Part shown: positions 5,230 to 6,021 of the stretch, piece after piece
Position numbering within the stretch: the stretch's first letter is position 1
How the letters are laid out: every line of letters starts with the position of its first letter
Origin: an uncultured Lachnospiraceae bacterium
Lineage (GTDB): Bacteria > Bacillota > Clostridia > Lachnospirales > Lachnospiraceae
Reading direction: 5' to 3'
DNA length: 6,021 bases
NCBI GenBank assembly: GCA_948438565.1
Contig: CAOJLW010000134.1
Span: 1 to 6,021 of the forward strand
Notes under the pieces: generated by a model
Told to the model about the DNA's origin: nothing
What the model saw: the letters and a program-made list of their open reading frames with translations, nothing else
Databases searched by the model: none
Position numbers and translations under genes: made by a program

Positions 5230-6021
5230 GAAGTATTTCTAAGCAGCAAATTCTAAATGCAGTTGAGCAGTTTTGCTTTGAAGGGATTTATCAAAGTCAT
5301 GAGACGTTTGGGAATGGCCATATTAACGATACATTCCGGCTTGTTTTTCAGACAGAAAAACAAGAAACAAAACGCTATATTTTGCAGCGCATGAATAAGG
5401 ATATTTTTACAAAGCCAGAACAGTTGATGGAAAATATCGTAGGAGTGACTTCCTATCTGAAAAAGACGATTGCCGCAAACGGCGGCGATCCAAAGCGGGA
5501 AACAGTAAATGTCATCCCTGCGAAGGACGGTATGATGTATTATGTCGATGCACAAAAAGAGTATTGGAGAGCATTTTATTTTATTGAAGATGCTGTCAGC
5601 TTAGAGCAGGTAGAGACGCCGGAAGATTTTTATGAAAGTGCGGTAGCGTTTGGCCGTTTTCAGAGACAGTTGGCGGATTATCCGGCAGAAACGCTTCACG
5701 AGACTATTCCCGGATTCCATGATACAAAAGCAAGGTTTGCGGTATTTAGAGAGGCTGTGGAAAAAGACGTCTGCCAGCGGGCAACAAGCGTAAAACCGGA
5801 AATTGATTTTGTAATAAAAAGGGAGCACATTACGAAGGTGTTCGGCGATCTGCTTGCAAAAAAGGAAATCCCCCTTCGGGTAACGCACAATGATACAAAG
5901 CTAAACAATATTATGATGGATAAGCAAACAGGAAAAGGGATCTGTGTCATTGATTTAGATACAGTCATGCCGGGACTGGCGATGAATGATTTCGGGGATT
6001 CCATCCGCTTTGGGGCAAGCA
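5226..6021 (+). CDS. nahK: N-acetylhexosamine 1-kinase, aminoglycoside-phosphotransferase fold (3' partial)
   Basis: Phosphorylates the anomeric hydroxyl of GlcNAc or GalNAc with ATP, so the N-acetylhexosamine released by LnpA can enter nucleotide-sugar or amino-sugar metabolism. The frame opens at an ATG overlapping the previous stop (ATGA) and runs without a stop to the window edge: 265 codons plus one base. The family is about 360 residues, so around 95 are missing. Visible signatures: FGNGHINDTF near 28-37 and YILQRMN in the N-lobe; the catalytic loop THNDTKLNN at about 220-228 with catalytic aspartate D223 and N228; and the metal-binding DLDTVMPG starting at 243, followed by NDFGDSIR. 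These are hallmark motifs of NahK/LnpB rather than antibiotic-resistance phosphotransferases. Placement after the GH112 gene and nucleotidyltransferase fits the LNB/GNB salvage route. Whether the enzyme prefers GlcNAc or GalNAc cannot be told here. Confidence 0.93.
   Translation, partial: MRSISKQQILNAVEQFCFEGIYQSHETFGNGHINDTFRLVFQTEKQETKRYILQRMNKDIFTKPEQLMENIVGVTSYLKKTIAANGGDPKRETVNVIPAKDGMMYYVDAQKEYWRAFYFIEDAVSLEQVETPEDFYESAVAFGRFQRQLADYPAETLHETIPGFHDTKARFAVFREAVEKDVCQRATSVKPEIDFVIKREHITKVFGDLLAKKEIPLRVTHNDTKLNNIMMDKQTGKGICVIDLDTVMPGLAMNDFGDSIRFGAS

Noticed and set aside
5472..5486. GC-rich inverted repeat (GCCGC, 5-base loop, GCGGC) as a terminator
   Set aside because: It lies within the kinase coding sequence, has a 5-bp stem and no T run after it.
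5226..6021. Aminoglycoside resistance phosphotransferase
   Set aside because: The fold and catalytic loop are shared, but THNDTKLNN, DLDTVMPG and the operon context are specific to N-acetylhexosamine kinases.

Overview
The window reads as one plus-strand carbohydrate operon from a low-GC Gram-positive gut-type anaerobe, most likely a clostridial Lachnospiraceae-like Firmicute. This is inferred from the strong AGGAGG/AAAGGAG-type ribosome binding sites, A-rich spacers, moderate-to-low GC, tight gene packing and protein wording typical of that group. The species cannot be told from this stretch. It encodes import and intracellular phosphorolysis of lacto-N-biose (LNB, Gal-beta1,3-GlcNAc) and/or galacto-N-biose (GNB, Gal-beta1,3-GalNAc), the building blocks of type-1 human milk oligosaccharides and mucin O-glycan core 1.

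Layout: (1) 1-806, a MalF-type sugar ABC permease whose first residues lie upstream of the window; (2) 818-1708, the partner MalG-type permease; (3) 1758-1961, a 67-residue two-helix membrane protein; (4) 1948-2048, an A/G-rich leader built from about seven degenerate 13-bp repeats; (5) 2062-4236, a complete GH112 LNB/GNB phosphorylase (lnpA); (6) 4300-5229, a PF00483-type sugar nucleotidyltransferase; (7) 5226 to the window end, the first 265 residues of an N-acetylhexosamine 1-kinase (nahK/lnpB), cut by the window edge. All genes point the same way. There is no gene-free stretch longer than about 110 bases, no RNA gene, no CRISPR array and no mobile element. All antisense open frames look like shadows of these genes.

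How the genes work together (family knowledge applied to what is seen): the permease pair, with a solute-binding protein expected just upstream and an ATPase encoded elsewhere, imports the disaccharide. LnpA has no signal peptide and cleaves it with phosphate in the cytoplasm to galactose-1-phosphate plus GlcNAc or GalNAc. NahK phosphorylates the released N-acetylhexosamine at C1. The nucleotidyltransferase, whose stop codon overlaps the kinase start (ATGA), probably makes the UDP-sugar from one of the sugar-1-phosphates. This replaces the GalT-type LnpC of the classical bifidobacterial lnpABCD set.

The core is a known pathway type rather than a new system. The parts least explained are the small membrane protein, the repeat leader before lnpA, and the exact substrate of the nucleotidyltransferase.
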